DNA of 64,000 bases from Pedococcus_A sp963730585 (GTDB taxonomy: Bacteria; Actinomycetota; Actinomycetes; Actinomycetales; Dermatophilaceae): positions 372,001-436,000 of the forward strand of contig CAVSSL010000006.1 in the NCBI GenBank assembly GCA_963730585.1, given 5' to 3'. Of the stretch, positions 25,618 through 34,512 are shown in pieces. The position numbers and the translations under genes were made by a program. Positions within the stretch are counted from its first letter, which is position 1, and each line of letters opens with the position of its first letter. Below the pieces are notes generated by a model. It worked only from the letters and a program-made list of their open reading frames with translations, was not told where the DNA came from and made no database searches.

Positions 25618-27918
25618 ATGGAAAACAGACACCGGTATGCCGCGCGCGGCCTGAGCGCGCTGGCGGTGGGGGCGCTCGGGGTCACCCTCGCGATCCCGGC
25701 GACCGCCGGCCACGCGGCGGAGCCGCCCACGCCGGGGCCGGAGTGGGGCGTCATGCAGGAGCGTCCGCCGCTGAGCCAGAGCCAGGACCCCGACGCGGGT
25801 CCGACGGTGCAGAGCCCCTCGCTCGCGAGCGGGGCCAACGGGTCGACGCTGGCGTCCGCCGCCACGACGCCGAGCTGGGTGCTGCACGGCGCCGGCTGGG
25901 GCCACGGCCTCGGCATGAGCCAGTACGGCGCCTACGAGATGGCCAAGGCCGGCTACTCCGCCCAGCAGATCCTCGGGCACTACTACTCGGGCACGACCTA
26001 CTCGAAGGTCAAGGACAGCGACTGGGTCAACGTCAACGTCGTCTACGGCGCGTCGTCGGTCACCACGGTCTCGTCGGCCCTCAGCAGCGGGGGAGGGGCC
26101 TTCACCGTCGCCCTCGGCGGCAAGACCATGACGGGTAAGGCCGGCGACGCGGTCAGCTTCAGCGTCTCCAACAGCGTGGTCAAGGCGTCCTGCTCGGCCT
26201 GCACGCCCACCAGCCTCACCGGCGCCCAGGCAGTCCTGTCGTGGGACGACCGCACCGCCGCCGCGACCGGCCCGACCCTGATGAAGATCGGCGGCACGCA
26301 GTACCGCGACGGCGCCGCGATCATCAAGGCGAAGTCGGCCAGCACCCTCAACGCCGTCATGCAGGTCCGCATCCACGACGAGTACCTCGACTACCTCGCG
26401 GAGTCGCCGTGGTCGTGGTCGCTCGAGGCGCTCAAGGCCCAGGCGGCGGCGGCCCGCGGGTACGTCATGAAGAAGCACGCCGCCGGCATCCGGAGCACCT
26501 GCAACTGCCACGTCTACGACACCACGGCCGACCAGGTCTACGGCGGCTACCCGAGCTCCGGGAACCGCACCTACTGGCCCAACTGGCAGAACGCCGTCCG
26601 TGCGACCGGCGAACCGGACACGGGCTACGTCTCGAAGTACGGCTCCTCGATCATCTCGGCCTTCTACTCGTCCTCCTCCGGAGGCCGGACCGAGGACAAC
26701 GAGGACGTCTGGGGTGGCGACCCGATCGGTTACCTCCGTGGTGTGTCCGACTCGTGGAGCCTCAAGACGAGCAACCCGGCGCGGGCCTGGCGGCAGGTGA
26801 CCAGCGGGTCGTCGCTGGCCGGGGTCTTCGGCCTGCCCGACGTCGCCCGCCTCGACCTGAGCGACCGCACCAGCAACGGCGGCGTCGAGCGGGCGACCGC
26901 GACGTCCTCCGGCGGCGCGACCCGCAGCATCACCGGTGACCAGTTCCGCATGGTCGCCGCCTCCGGCACGTCGTTCTCGAGCCGGGTGAACTCCACGATG
27001 ATCCGCCACCTCACCCAGCGGCTCGGCGGCGACAACCGGTATGCCGTCGGCGCGGCCGTCGCACGAACCGTCGCCGCGGGTGCCAGCTCGGTCGTCATCG
27101 CGAGCGGCGAGAACACCAACCTCCCGGACGCCTCGGTGGCCGGGCCCCTGGCCTCCACGCTGAACGCGCCGCTGCTGCTCACCCAGCGCGCGAAGCTGCC
27201 CGCCGAGACGGGGGCCGAGCTGAGCCGTCGGGGAAGCGTCCTGAAGACGGCCTACGTCGTCGGCGGCACGGGCGCGGTCGACCAGACGGTCGTGGCCGAG
27301 CTGCAGAGGCGTGGTCTGACCGTGGTCCGGGTCGCCGGTCCCGACCGCTACGCGACCGCCGCGCAGGTGGCTCGCGAGATCGGGAAGAAGCGCACCGTCA
27401 CGGCGGTCATGATGGCCGGCGGGTTCGGCCTCGCCGACGCGCTGGCCGGCTCGGGCCCGGCCTCCGCGCTGAAGGAGCCGATCCTCCTGACGCCGGCCGA
27501 CCGGCTGGCCCCCGCCACGTCGTCCGCCATGGCCGACCTCGGCGCGAAGTACGTCCACATCGTCGGCGGCACCGCCGTCGTGGGCCAGGGTGTCGAGGAC
27601 GAGCTCAGGAAGTCCAAGACGGTGCGCCGTCTCGGCGGCGACAACAGGTACGCCGTCTCGGCCACCATCGCCAACTACTTCCGCGGGCAGATGCCGTCGA
27701 CGGCGGAGATGGTGATCACCTCCGGCCAGGACGCCTCGCTGGTGGACTCGCTGGTCGCCGGCACCCGGCGCAGCCTCATGGTGCTGGTGACCCCGACCTC
27801 GCTGCCGGCCACCGCTGCCGAGGCCATGCAGCGCACGCCCGCGCTGGAGACCGTCACGGCCGTCGGCGGCACGGCGGTGGTCAGCAACAGCGTGCTGTCG
27901 AGGGCGGCCAAGAGCTGA
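25618..27918 (+). CDS. Secreted SpoIID/LytB-domain protein with three CWB2 repeats
   Basis: 766 residues; ATG preceded by AGGGAGGAAC at ideal spacing, with a clear signal peptide (GLSALAVGALGVTLAIPATA). GAGWGHGLGMSQYGAYEMA lies near residue 90, ahead of the main SpoIID core; SLEALKAQAAAARGYVMKKH, NCHVYDTTADQVYGGY and SSSSGGRTEDNEDVWGG follow at about 270-380. SpoIID proteins are lytic transglycosylases acting on denuded glycan strands, and the neighbouring amidase makes exactly that substrate. Three CWB2 repeats start LGGDNRYAVG, AGPDRYATA and LGGDNRYAVS. So an amidase and a denuded-glycan-cleaving enzyme, both wall-anchored the same way, are encoded together. A strong terminator follows. Confidence 0.9.
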   Translation: MENRHRYAARGLSALAVGALGVTLAIPATAGHAAEPPTPGPEWGVMQERPPLSQSQDPDAGPTVQSPSLASGANGSTLASAATTPSWVLHGAGWGHGLGMSQYGAYEMAKAGYSAQQILGHYYSGTTYSKVKDSDWVNVNVVYGASSVTTVSSALSSGGGAFTVALGGKTMTGKAGDAVSFSVSNSVVKASCSACTPTSLTGAQAVLSWDDRTAAATGPTLMKIGGTQYRDGAAIIKAKSASTLNAVMQVRIHDEYLDYLAESPWSWSLEALKAQAAAARGYVMKKHAAGIRSTCNCHVYDTTADQVYGGYPSSGNRTYWPNWQNAVRATGEPDTGYVSKYGSSIISAFYSSSSGGRTEDNEDVWGGDPIGYLRGVSDSWSLKTSNPARAWRQVTSGSSLAGVFGLPDVARLDLSDRTSNGGVERATATSSGGATRSITGDQFRMVAASGTSFSSRVNSTMIRHLTQRLGGDNRYAVGAAVARTVAAGASSVVIASGENTNLPDASVAGPLASTLNAPLLLTQRAKLPAETGAELSRRGSVLKTAYVVGGTGAVDQTVVAELQRRGLTVVRVAGPDRYATAAQVAREIGKKRTVTAVMMAGGFGLADALAGSGPASALKEPILLTPADRLAPATSSAMADLGAKYVHIVGGTAVVGQGVEDELRKSKTVRRLGGDNRYAVSATIANYFRGQMPSTAEMVITSGQDASLVDSLVAGTRRSLMVLVTPTSLPATAAEAMQRTPALETVTAVGGTAVVSNSVLSRAAKS

Positions 27919-27960
27919 CCCACGAGCGCTGACCGAACGGCATCGCTGACCGACGTCGGC

Positions 27961-28001
27961 AACGAGAAGGGGCCCCGCCAACCGCGGGGCCCCTTCTCGT
28001 T
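27961..28001. terminator. Strong bidirectional terminator
   Basis: A perfect 18-bp stem: AACGAGAAGGGGCCCCGC (27961-27978), loop CAACC, and its exact complement 27984-28001, ending CTTCTCGTT. It lies between the convergent SpoIID-like gene and CoA transferase operon. A GTATGCCG-family word follows at 28027-28034. Confidence 0.9.
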
Positions 28002-28040
28002 CGCGCCGGCACGGGTGCCGGCCACCCGGCATACCGGCTG

Positions 28041-28679
28041 TCAGGTGAGGTCGACGGTGAACTCCGGCTCGGTCTTCTCGCGCACCTCGTCCTCGGTGAC
28101 GCCCGGCGCCAGCTCGCGCAGCACCAGGCCGGCGTCGGTGACGTCGAAGACGCAGAGGTCGGTGATGATGCGCTCCACGACGCCGCGCCCGGTGTAGGGC
28201 AGCGAGCACTCGTTGACGATCTTGTAGGAGCCGTCCTTGGCGTTGTGCTCCATGAGGACGATGACCTTCTTGGCGCCGTGGACGAGGTCCATCGCGCCAC
28301 CCATGCCCTTGACCATCTTGCCGGGGATCATCCAGTTGGCGATGTCGCCCTTGGCCGAGACCTGCATGGCGCCGAGGATCGCCGCGTCGACCTTGCCGCC
28401 GCGGATCATGCCGAAGGAGGTCGCGGAGTCGAAGAAGGACGCGCCCTTGCGCAGGGTCACGGTCTCCTTGCCGGCGTTGATGAGGTCGGGGTCCTCTTCT
28501 CCCTCATAGGGATACGCGCCGACGCCGAGGATGCCGTTCTCGGACTGGAGCACGATCTCGACGTCGTCGGGCACGTAGTTGGGCACCAGGGTCGGCAGGC
28601 CGATCCCGAGGTTGACGTAGGCGCCGTCGGAGAGCTCCTCGGCCGCACGGGCCGCCATCTGCTCGCGGGTCAGGGCCAT
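28041..28679 (-). CDS. 3-oxoacid CoA-transferase subunit B
   Basis: 212 residues. LGIGLPTLVPNYVP, QSENGILGVGAYP with the catalytic glutamate of SENG, RGGKVDAAILGAMQVS and NAKDGSYKIV are family I CoA-transferase beta-subunit motifs. With the alpha subunit immediately upstream it should move CoA between succinyl-CoA and a 3-oxoacid such as acetoacetate, or a similar acid pair, in the cytoplasm. The alpha stop and this ATG are separated by one base (TGAGATG), and AAGGAGG precedes the ATG by six bases, inside the alpha gene end, giving tight coupling. The exact acid substrate cannot be read from sequence. Confidence 0.93.
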   Translation of the reverse strand: MALTREQMAARAAEELSDGAYVNLGIGLPTLVPNYVPDDVEIVLQSENGILGVGAYPYEGEEDPDLINAGKETVTLRKGASFFDSATSFGMIRGGKVDAAILGAMQVSAKGDIANWMIPGKMVKGMGGAMDLVHGAKKVIVLMEHNAKDGSYKIVNECSLPYTGRGVVERIITDLCVFDVTDAGLVLRELAPGVTEDEVREKTEPEFTVDLT

Positions 28680-28680
28680 C

Positions 28681-29475
28681 TCAGGCCTCCTTGCTGTCGG
28701 TCGCGGGACGGGGGCGGGTGGTGAGGCGCTCGATGCGCTTCTCGGCGGCCTGCTCCGGGCGCAGCGGCAGCACCCGCTGGACGTAGATGCCCGGCAGGTG
28801 GATCTCGTCGGGGTCGAGCTCGCCCGGCTCGACCAGCTCCTCGACCTCGGCGATGGTGACCCGCCCGGCCATGGCGCACAGCGGGTTGAAGTTGCGGGCC
28901 GACTTGTTGAAGACGAGGTTGCCGTGCCGGTCGCCCTTCCAGGCCCGGACCAGGCCGAAGTCGGCGACGATCGCCCGCTCGAGGACGAACTCCTTCTCCT
29001 CGCCGTCGACCTCGAAGACCTTGGTCTCCTTGGGCGGGGAGGCCACCGCCACCGAGCCGTCGGTGTTGTAGCGCCAGGGCAGGCCGCCCTCGGCGATCTG
29101 GGTGCCGGCGCCGGTGATCGTGTAGAAGCCGGGGATGCCGGCGCCACCGGCGCGCAGCCGCTCGGCCAGGGTGCCCTGCGGCGTCAGCTCCACCTCGAGC
29201 TCGCCCTGGAGGTACTGGCGCGCGAACTCCTTGTTCTCGCCGACGTACGACGACACCATCCGCCGGATGCGCTTGTCGCGCAGCAGGATGCCGAGTCCCC
29301 AGTCGTCGACGCCGCAGTTGTTCGAGATGGCCTCGAGGTCGCTCACCCCCGCGTCGTGCAGGGCGGCGATGAGCACGCTGGGCACACCGCAGAGGCCGAA
29401 CCCACCGACCGCCAGGGAGGAGCCGTCGACGATCCCGTCGATGGCCTCGGATGCTGAGGAGACGACTTTGTCCAT
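28681..29475 (-). CDS. 3-oxoacid CoA-transferase subunit A
   Basis: 264 residues from ATG 29475. SLAVGGFGLCGVPSVLI is the CoA-binding GGFG region; ISNNCGVDDWGLGILL, PQGTLAERLRAGGAGIPGF and GDRHGNLVFNKSARNFNP are conserved in alpha subunits of succinyl-CoA:3-ketoacid CoA transferases (ScoA/AtoD-like). It forms a heterodimer or heterotetramer with the beta subunit encoded one base downstream. The residues upstream of this ATG in the same frame (Arg/Ser/Pro-rich) do not belong to the family. Both genes stand apart in function from the surrounding wall genes. Confidence 0.93.
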   Translation of the reverse strand: MDKVVSSASEAIDGIVDGSSLAVGGFGLCGVPSVLIAALHDAGVSDLEAISNNCGVDDWGLGILLRDKRIRRMVSSYVGENKEFARQYLQGELEVELTPQGTLAERLRAGGAGIPGFYTITGAGTQIAEGGLPWRYNTDGSVAVASPPKETKVFEVDGEEKEFVLERAIVADFGLVRAWKGDRHGNLVFNKSARNFNPLCAMAGRVTIAEVEELVEPGELDPDEIHLPGIYVQRVLPLRPEQAAEKRIERLTTRPRPATDSKEA

Positions 29476-29909
29476 GGGCCGGACTCTAGCGCCGCCGCTG
29501 GCCCAGCCATGCGTGCCCCCGCCCCACCAAAGGCCGCAGCGAGCATGTTCAGCACACACGAGGTGAGCCGAGTACGGAGCGGGAGCGGCGGGGATGCCGT
29601 GAGAGCCCGTGGTGGGTCTGGCAGGAGCACGGAGCGAAGCGGAGTGCGACGGGATAGGGCCGAACGGCATCCCCGCCGCGGACGCGGCAGAAACGGCATC
29701 AGCCGTTCGGATGAGGCGAGTGCGAATTCCATGTCTGTAGTTCGGCGCGAAGCAGTTGTGGCGGGGTGCCACCAGTGGGACAAATGTCTGGCTCAGGGAC
29801 TGCAGTGACGTCTGGAACGCATGGCACGTCTGGGGGACTTGAGCGCCTGTGCCTGCTGCGTACCGATCCGCCTCCCGCGACCCGGGCGGCGTCGTCACAA
29901 GGAGTGCCC
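29476..29909. other. 434-base gene-free region with a long inverted repeat
   Basis: Lies between divergent CoA-transferase and wall-protein genes. It is visibly less GC-rich than its surroundings. A perfect 16-bp inverted repeat (GCGGCGGGGATGCCGT at 29585-29600, complement at 29664-29679) encloses 63 bases. Beyond it, CCGAACGG (29660-29667) pairs with CCGTTCGG (29701-29708), and AACGGC-ATCA-GCCGTT forms a short hairpin. No convincing protein is seen in any frame. It may be a structured leader or remnant DNA; I could not match it to a known riboswitch. Confidence 0.5.
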
Positions 29910-31577
29910 GTGTCCTTCGCCACCCGCGCGTTCGGTGCCCTGTCCGTCCCCGTCCTCGGCATGCCCCTCGTGGCGGGGGCGGCGCAGGCGACGACGGTGC
30001 CCAAGCCGCCGACGAAGTCGCTGCCCTCGGCCCTCGACATCGCGCCGCCGTACAACGGGCAGAAGATCTGCGACCCCCACGCCAAGCCCGGTGTGGTCGC
30101 CTTCGCCGAGCTCATGGTCGCCCACTACAAGGTGGGGTCCGCGGCGCCGTGGTACATGGAGCGCAGCTGCAACAGCGGCGTCACGGAGCACTCCGACGGC
30201 CGTGCCTGGGACTGGATGCTGAACGCGGGCAACAAGGACCAGAAGGCGATCGCCGACTCGGTCGTCGCGTGGCTCTCGGCGCCTGACGCGCAGGGTCGTC
30301 CCGGGGCCATGGCCCGTCGCTTCGGGATCATGTACGTCATCTGGAACAAGAAGATGTGGCGCGCCTACGACCCCGGTCGCGGGTGGGCGGCCTACACCGG
30401 TTCCGCCCCGCACACCGACCACATCCACTTCTCCTTCACCTGGGACGGCGCCTACAAGCGCACCTCGTGGTGGACCGGCAAGGCGGTCACGACGGCCGAC
30501 CCGGGCCCGGCCGTGCCCGCCAAGCCGAGCCCCAGCGCCCCGCCCGCCGCCCCCTCCGGCGTCTACAGCGTGCTGGTGCAGGGCAGCACCGGTGCCGAGG
30601 TGGCGTTGGCCCAGAAGGTGATCGGCGTCCCGGCGGACGGCATCTTCGGGCCGATGACGCTGGCGGCGCTGAAGAAGTGGCAGGCCGCCAACGGCGTCCC
30701 CGTCACCGGCAAGCTCGACGCCGCCACCTGGGCCAAGATGGTCGCGCTCGGCAAGGTCCCGGCCCGGGGCGGCTCGACGACCCCGGCCACCTCGAAGCCC
30801 ACCACCTCGAAGCCGGCCCCCTCGACCCCCGCGGCCACGTCGCCGCTCGCGAAGTACGTCGACACCACCCTGAAGCGCGGGTCGACCGGCCCCGCGGTGG
30901 TCGCCCTCCAGAAGGCGCTCGCGGTCACCGCCGACGGCCAGTTCGGCCCCCAGACCGACGGCGCCGTCCGCGCGTTCCAGAGCCGCAAGAAGCTCACCGT
31001 CAACGGCATCGTCGCCAGGTCCACCTGGCAGGCGCTGATGGGGCAGACCACCGCGTCGGAGCCGTCGTCCTCGCGCGGCACGCCCCGCACCCCGGTGAAG
31101 AGCACCCCGGCACCCAAGGTGGCGGCGAAGCCGTCCGTCACCACGGCATACACGGCTGTCTCGAAGGTGGTGCTGAAGCAGGGCTCGACGGGCACCGCGG
31201 TCCGCGTGCTCCAGCGCGCCCTCGGCGGCCTGTCCGTCGACGGCGCCTACGGCCCGCGCACCGCCGCGGCCGTCAGCTCGTTCCAGAAGGCTCACCACCT
31301 CAAGGCCACCGGCGTGACCGACGCCAAGGTGTGGAAGGCCCTCGAGGCCCGCGACTACCCGCTGCTGGCCTACCGGAGCACCGTGCTCAAGAAGGGCTCG
31401 TCGGGCACCGCGGTGGTGGCGCTGCAGAAGGCGCTGCGGATCGGGGCCGACGGCCTCTTCGGGCCGCAGACCGAGACCGCCGTCAAGGCGCTGCAGGGCC
31501 GCGCCAAGATCGCCCGCACCGGCGTCGTCGCCTCGCTGACCTGGCAGGCCCTCGAGGCGGAGATGCGCCGGCGCTGA
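29910..31577 (+). CDS. Secreted M15-like protein with four peptidoglycan-binding repeats
   Basis: 555 residues. GTG at 29910 follows AAGGAG; the N-terminus (AFGALSVPVLGMPLVAGAAQA) is a signal peptide. Residues about 45-190 contain TEHSDGRAWDWM and HTDHIHFSF, giving the His-x6-Asp and His-x-His ligand pattern of LAS/M15 D,D-peptidases such as VanY, although the overall domain is divergent and activity is unproven. A Pro/Ala/Ser linker follows, then four PG_binding_1 repeats beginning LVQGSTGAEV, LKRGSTGPAV, LKQGSTGTAV and LKKGSSGTAV, each with a D-G-x-FGP core. It likely acts on or in the cell wall. It ends six bases from a convergent gene. Confidence 0.85.
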   Translation: MSFATRAFGALSVPVLGMPLVAGAAQATTVPKPPTKSLPSALDIAPPYNGQKICDPHAKPGVVAFAELMVAHYKVGSAAPWYMERSCNSGVTEHSDGRAWDWMLNAGNKDQKAIADSVVAWLSAPDAQGRPGAMARRFGIMYVIWNKKMWRAYDPGRGWAAYTGSAPHTDHIHFSFTWDGAYKRTSWWTGKAVTTADPGPAVPAKPSPSAPPAAPSGVYSVLVQGSTGAEVALAQKVIGVPADGIFGPMTLAALKKWQAANGVPVTGKLDAATWAKMVALGKVPARGGSTTPATSKPTTSKPAPSTPAATSPLAKYVDTTLKRGSTGPAVVALQKALAVTADGQFGPQTDGAVRAFQSRKKLTVNGIVARSTWQALMGQTTASEPSSSRGTPRTPVKSTPAPKVAAKPSVTTAYTAVSKVVLKQGSTGTAVRVLQRALGGLSVDGAYGPRTAAAVSSFQKAHHLKATGVTDAKVWKALEARDYPLLAYRSTVLKKGSSGTAVVALQKALRIGADGLFGPQTETAVKALQGRAKIARTGVVASLTWQALEAEMRRR

Positions 31578-31583
31578 CCCGGC

Positions 31584-32297
31584 TCAGCGCTCGAGGGTGA
31601 CGCCCTCGGTGTCGAGGCGCGCCCGGTCGCCGTCGCTGGTCGCCGGCCCGCGCGAGAGCACGAGGGAACCGTCGACGGCCCACACGGCCAGGGCGTCGAG
31701 CAGCACCTGCCCGAGGTCGCCGGAGCGGGTGTGCAGGCGGGTGCCGACAGGCCAGTTCTGTTGCGGGACAACGGAGTCGTATGCCGTGGAGCCGGCGGGC
31801 GTCCGCAGCGCGGAGTCGTCGTCGGCGGGTTCCTCCCACGGGCTGAACTGGTCGCCGAAGGTGGACAGCTCGCGGGCCTCGTCGACCACGCCCGCCGGGG
31901 CGCCCCCGGGCGCCGATCGGGCCAGGGCGGGCAGGGTGACCAGCACGGCCGAGGGTGCCTCCGCGGCCACCTCGGGGTCGTCGGTGACGGTGAGGTCGGG
32001 CTCTGCGTCGTCGAGGCTGACGCAGCCACCGACCGACCAGACCGCCATCGCCCAGTAGAGGGCGCGCCAGTGCGGCGGCAGGGCGAGCCGCACGGTCGAG
32101 CCCGGCGCGACGTCGAACTCGTCCTGCAGGGCGTTGGCCGCCTTGTTGACCCAGTTGGCGAGCACCTTGGCGCTCAGCTCGATCCGCTCGCCGGCGGTCG
32201 GGCCGGGGGTGTCGTCGTACCACGTGACCCGCGGCCGGGCGGGGTCGGAGCGCAGCAGCTGGGCGAGGACTTCGGCGGGGGTGCGTGGGGCGCGCAT
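31584..32297 (-). CDS. TIGR03089-family protein
   Basis: 237 residues. The protein matches the actinobacterial family TIGR03089, distantly related to the N-terminal part of AMP-dependent synthetases: TPAEVLAQLLRSDPARPRVT, GERIELSAKVLANWVNKAAN and GSTVRLALPPHWRALYWAMA line up with the acyl-adenylate enzyme start, but the ATP-binding P-loop and the C-terminal lid are absent, so it should not adenylate on its own. Its role is unknown. In many actinobacteria it lies near cell-envelope genes of the same kind as here. Start ATG at 32297; the divergent membrane protein begins 34 bases away. Confidence 0.85.
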   Translation of the reverse strand: MRAPRTPAEVLAQLLRSDPARPRVTWYDDTPGPTAGERIELSAKVLANWVNKAANALQDEFDVAPGSTVRLALPPHWRALYWAMAVWSVGGCVSLDDAEPDLTVTDDPEVAAEAPSAVLVTLPALARSAPGGAPAGVVDEARELSTFGDQFSPWEEPADDDSALRTPAGSTAYDSVVPQQNWPVGTRLHTRSGDLGQVLLDALAVWAVDGSLVLSRGPATSDGDRARLDTEGVTLER

Positions 32298-32331
32298 GGA
32301 CCCCAGCCTAGGAGCGATAGCGTGGCCGACC

Positions 32332-34443
32332 GTGAGCAGCCGCGCGCCCCGCAGCTACCCGATGGCCACCGAGCCCCACGACCTGCCGCTCCTGCGGGGA
32401 GAGGCGTTCGCCGGGTGGCTGCTCGGTCGGGTGGTCGTCGGCACCGCGGCCTGGGTGCTGCTCGGTGCCGCCGCATGCGGCCTGCTCGCCCTGGCCGGCA
32501 TCTGGCAGCCGCTCGTGGCCGCCGTGGTGCTGCTCGTGCTCGGCGCGGTGGCCGTGCGTCTGGCGGCGCTCGTTCCCGCCCGTCCGATGCCCGTGTGGGT
32601 CGCGCTCGCGCTGGTCGCCGTGGCCCTGGGGTCCACGCTGTGGGCCGGCCTCACCCACTCCGAGCAGGTGCTGCCGCGGCGCGACGCGGGCAGCTACCTG
32701 CAGTCGTCCCTCGAGCTCGCCGGGGGCCACGAGCGGCCCATCGAGGTCGCGCCCGACACCGTGGGCGGGCCCGACGTGCTGCGCATCGACGGCATCACCC
32801 TCGCGAGCCCCGCGTTCTACCAGCTCGGCACCCCCGAGGACCCGGCCATCCAGCCGCAGTTCCCGGTCGGGCCGTCGGCCTGGTACTCCTTCGCGTGGTG
32901 GCTCGGTGGTGCCGGCGCGGCGTTCTGGGCCCCGGCCGTGCTCGGTGGGCTCGGCGTGCTCGCCTTCGGGCTGCTGACCTCGCTGACCGTGGGCCCGCGC
33001 TGGTCGCCGATCGCGGCGCTCGGTCTGGCGCTCTGCTTCCCGCTCCTGCACGTGAACCGCGCGACCTACAGCGAGCCGTTGGCGGTGCTGGTCCTCATGG
33101 CCGCCATGGCGGCCCTGGTGCAGGCCACCCGCGCGGCGCGAGCGCGTGACGTCGCCGCGTCCCGGGCAGCGGCCGCCGTCGCCGGGGGGCTCGTCGGTGC
33201 CGGCGTGCTGGTCCGGGTCGACAGCCTGCGAGAGGTGGTGCTGCTCGTGCCGGTGGCCGCGCTCGCCGCGGCCCAGCGCCAGCCCCACGCCCGTGCGCTG
33301 CTCGTGGCGGCCGGTGCCTCCGCTGCGGCCGCGTTCGGGCTGACCTGGCTGACGTCGAGCGAGTACCTCAAGAGCATCGGCGGCTCCCTGCTGCCGCTCA
33401 TCGCCTTCGGCGTCGCCGTCGTGGCGGGGTGCGCCGCACTGCTGTGGCTCGGCCGCCGCCGGCGGGTGCCCGACCTGGCCATCGCCTGGGCGCCGCGGGC
33501 CGGTGCCGCACTCGTGGTGGTCGTCGGCCTCGTGCTGGCGAGCAGGCCGTTGTGGCAGACCGTGCGCCAGTCGGCGGCCGACCCGGGCTCGCGCGTCGTC
33601 GCAGGGCTCCAGCTGCGCCAGGGGCTGCCCGTCGACGGCGGCCGCACCTACGCCGAGCAGTCCCTCGTCTGGATGTCGTGGTGGGTGGGTCCCATCGCGC
33701 TGGTGCTCGCGCTGGTCGCCGCGGCGGCCCTGGTCCACCGGGCCCTCGACGCCTGGACCTCCGGACGCGACCTGCAGTCGTGGATCGGGCCGCTGGTGGT
33801 GGGCCTCGGTTCGTCGGTGCTGACGTGGTACCGCCCCGGAATCACCCCCGACCACCCCTGGGCCGACCGGCGGTTGATCATCGCGCTGCCGACGGTGGTG
33901 CTGCTGGTCGTGGCGGTGGCGGCGGTGTGCACCCGCTGGTCGACGCACCGCATGCCGGTGTGGGTGATGGTCGCCACCAGCGGTCTGGCCACGCTGTCGC
34001 TGCTCGTGCCGACCGCGCTGGCGACCTGGCCGCACGCGACCGAGGAGGTGGAGCGGGGCGAGCTGGCCGCCGTGGAGCAGGTCTGCGAGGCGTTCCGCCC
34101 CGGCGACGTCGCCCTCATGGTCGACTCGCGGGCCGCGAACGAGTGGCCGCAGGTGCTCCGCGGACAGTGCGGGGTGTCCTCGCTGTCGACGACCTCGGCC
34201 CTGCGCAAGGACGACCGGGCGCTCGCGGCCGCCGTCGACCAGGTGAGCCGGGCGGTGGGAGAGCGCGGCCAGCGGCTGGTGCTCGTCGGCGCCGACTCCG
34301 ACGAGGCGGTGAGCGCGCTGTCCTCAGGGCAGGTCGAGCAGGTGCTCGACACCACGGTGCTCGAGGACGCCCGGCTGCTCGAGCGGCGCCCCGACCACCT
34401 GGTCACGCTGCCGCTGCAGGTCTGGCTCGCCCCCGCCGGCTGA
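32332..34443 (+). CDS. Polytopic membrane protein, GT-C-like glycosyltransferase
   Basis: 703 residues if begun at GTG 32332 (an ATG at 32362 is also possible; neither has a good ribosome site). About 11-12 hydrophobic helices, with an acidic pair in the first outside loop (LPRRDAGSYLQSSLELAGG), the hallmark of GT-C enzymes using polyprenyl-phosphate sugars, and a soluble C-terminal part after about residue 560 (EQVCEAFRPGDVALMVDSR). The DPM-like synthase at 22159 could make its donor. The protein has no family name I am sure of. It is followed by a hairpin terminator shared with the convergent CWB2 gene. Confidence 0.75.
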   Translation: MSSRAPRSYPMATEPHDLPLLRGEAFAGWLLGRVVVGTAAWVLLGAAACGLLALAGIWQPLVAAVVLLVLGAVAVRLAALVPARPMPVWVALALVAVALGSTLWAGLTHSEQVLPRRDAGSYLQSSLELAGGHERPIEVAPDTVGGPDVLRIDGITLASPAFYQLGTPEDPAIQPQFPVGPSAWYSFAWWLGGAGAAFWAPAVLGGLGVLAFGLLTSLTVGPRWSPIAALGLALCFPLLHVNRATYSEPLAVLVLMAAMAALVQATRAARARDVAASRAAAAVAGGLVGAGVLVRVDSLREVVLLVPVAALAAAQRQPHARALLVAAGASAAAAFGLTWLTSSEYLKSIGGSLLPLIAFGVAVVAGCAALLWLGRRRRVPDLAIAWAPRAGAALVVVVGLVLASRPLWQTVRQSAADPGSRVVAGLQLRQGLPVDGGRTYAEQSLVWMSWWVGPIALVLALVAAAALVHRALDAWTSGRDLQSWIGPLVVGLGSSVLTWYRPGITPDHPWADRRLIIALPTVVLLVVAVAAVCTRWSTHRMPVWVMVATSGLATLSLLVPTALATWPHATEEVERGELAAVEQVCEAFRPGDVALMVDSRAANEWPQVLRGQCGVSSLSTTSALRKDDRALAAAVDQVSRAVGERGQRLVLVGADSDEAVSALSSGQVEQVLDTTVLEDARLLERRPDHLVTLPLQVWLAPAG

Positions 34444-34455
34444 CCCCGGGCACGC

Positions 34456-34489
34456 CAGAGGGGCCGGACCTGGCGGTCCGACCCCTCTG
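34456..34489. terminator. Hairpin terminator between convergent genes
   Basis: CAGAGGGGCCGGACC (34456-34470), loop TGGC, and GGTCCGACCCCTCTG (34475-34489) pair over 15 bp with one C-A mismatch. It lies between the GT-C-like gene and the CWB2 gene and should work in both directions. Confidence 0.75.
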
Positions 34490-34512
34490 CCCGTGGTGCG
34501 GGTGGGTGCTGC

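Noticed and set aside
29476..29909. A c-di-AMP (ydaO-type) riboswitch before the wall-protein gene
   Set aside because: Such switches often precede wall hydrolases, but I could not find the conserved ydaO sequence blocks; only hairpins are visible.
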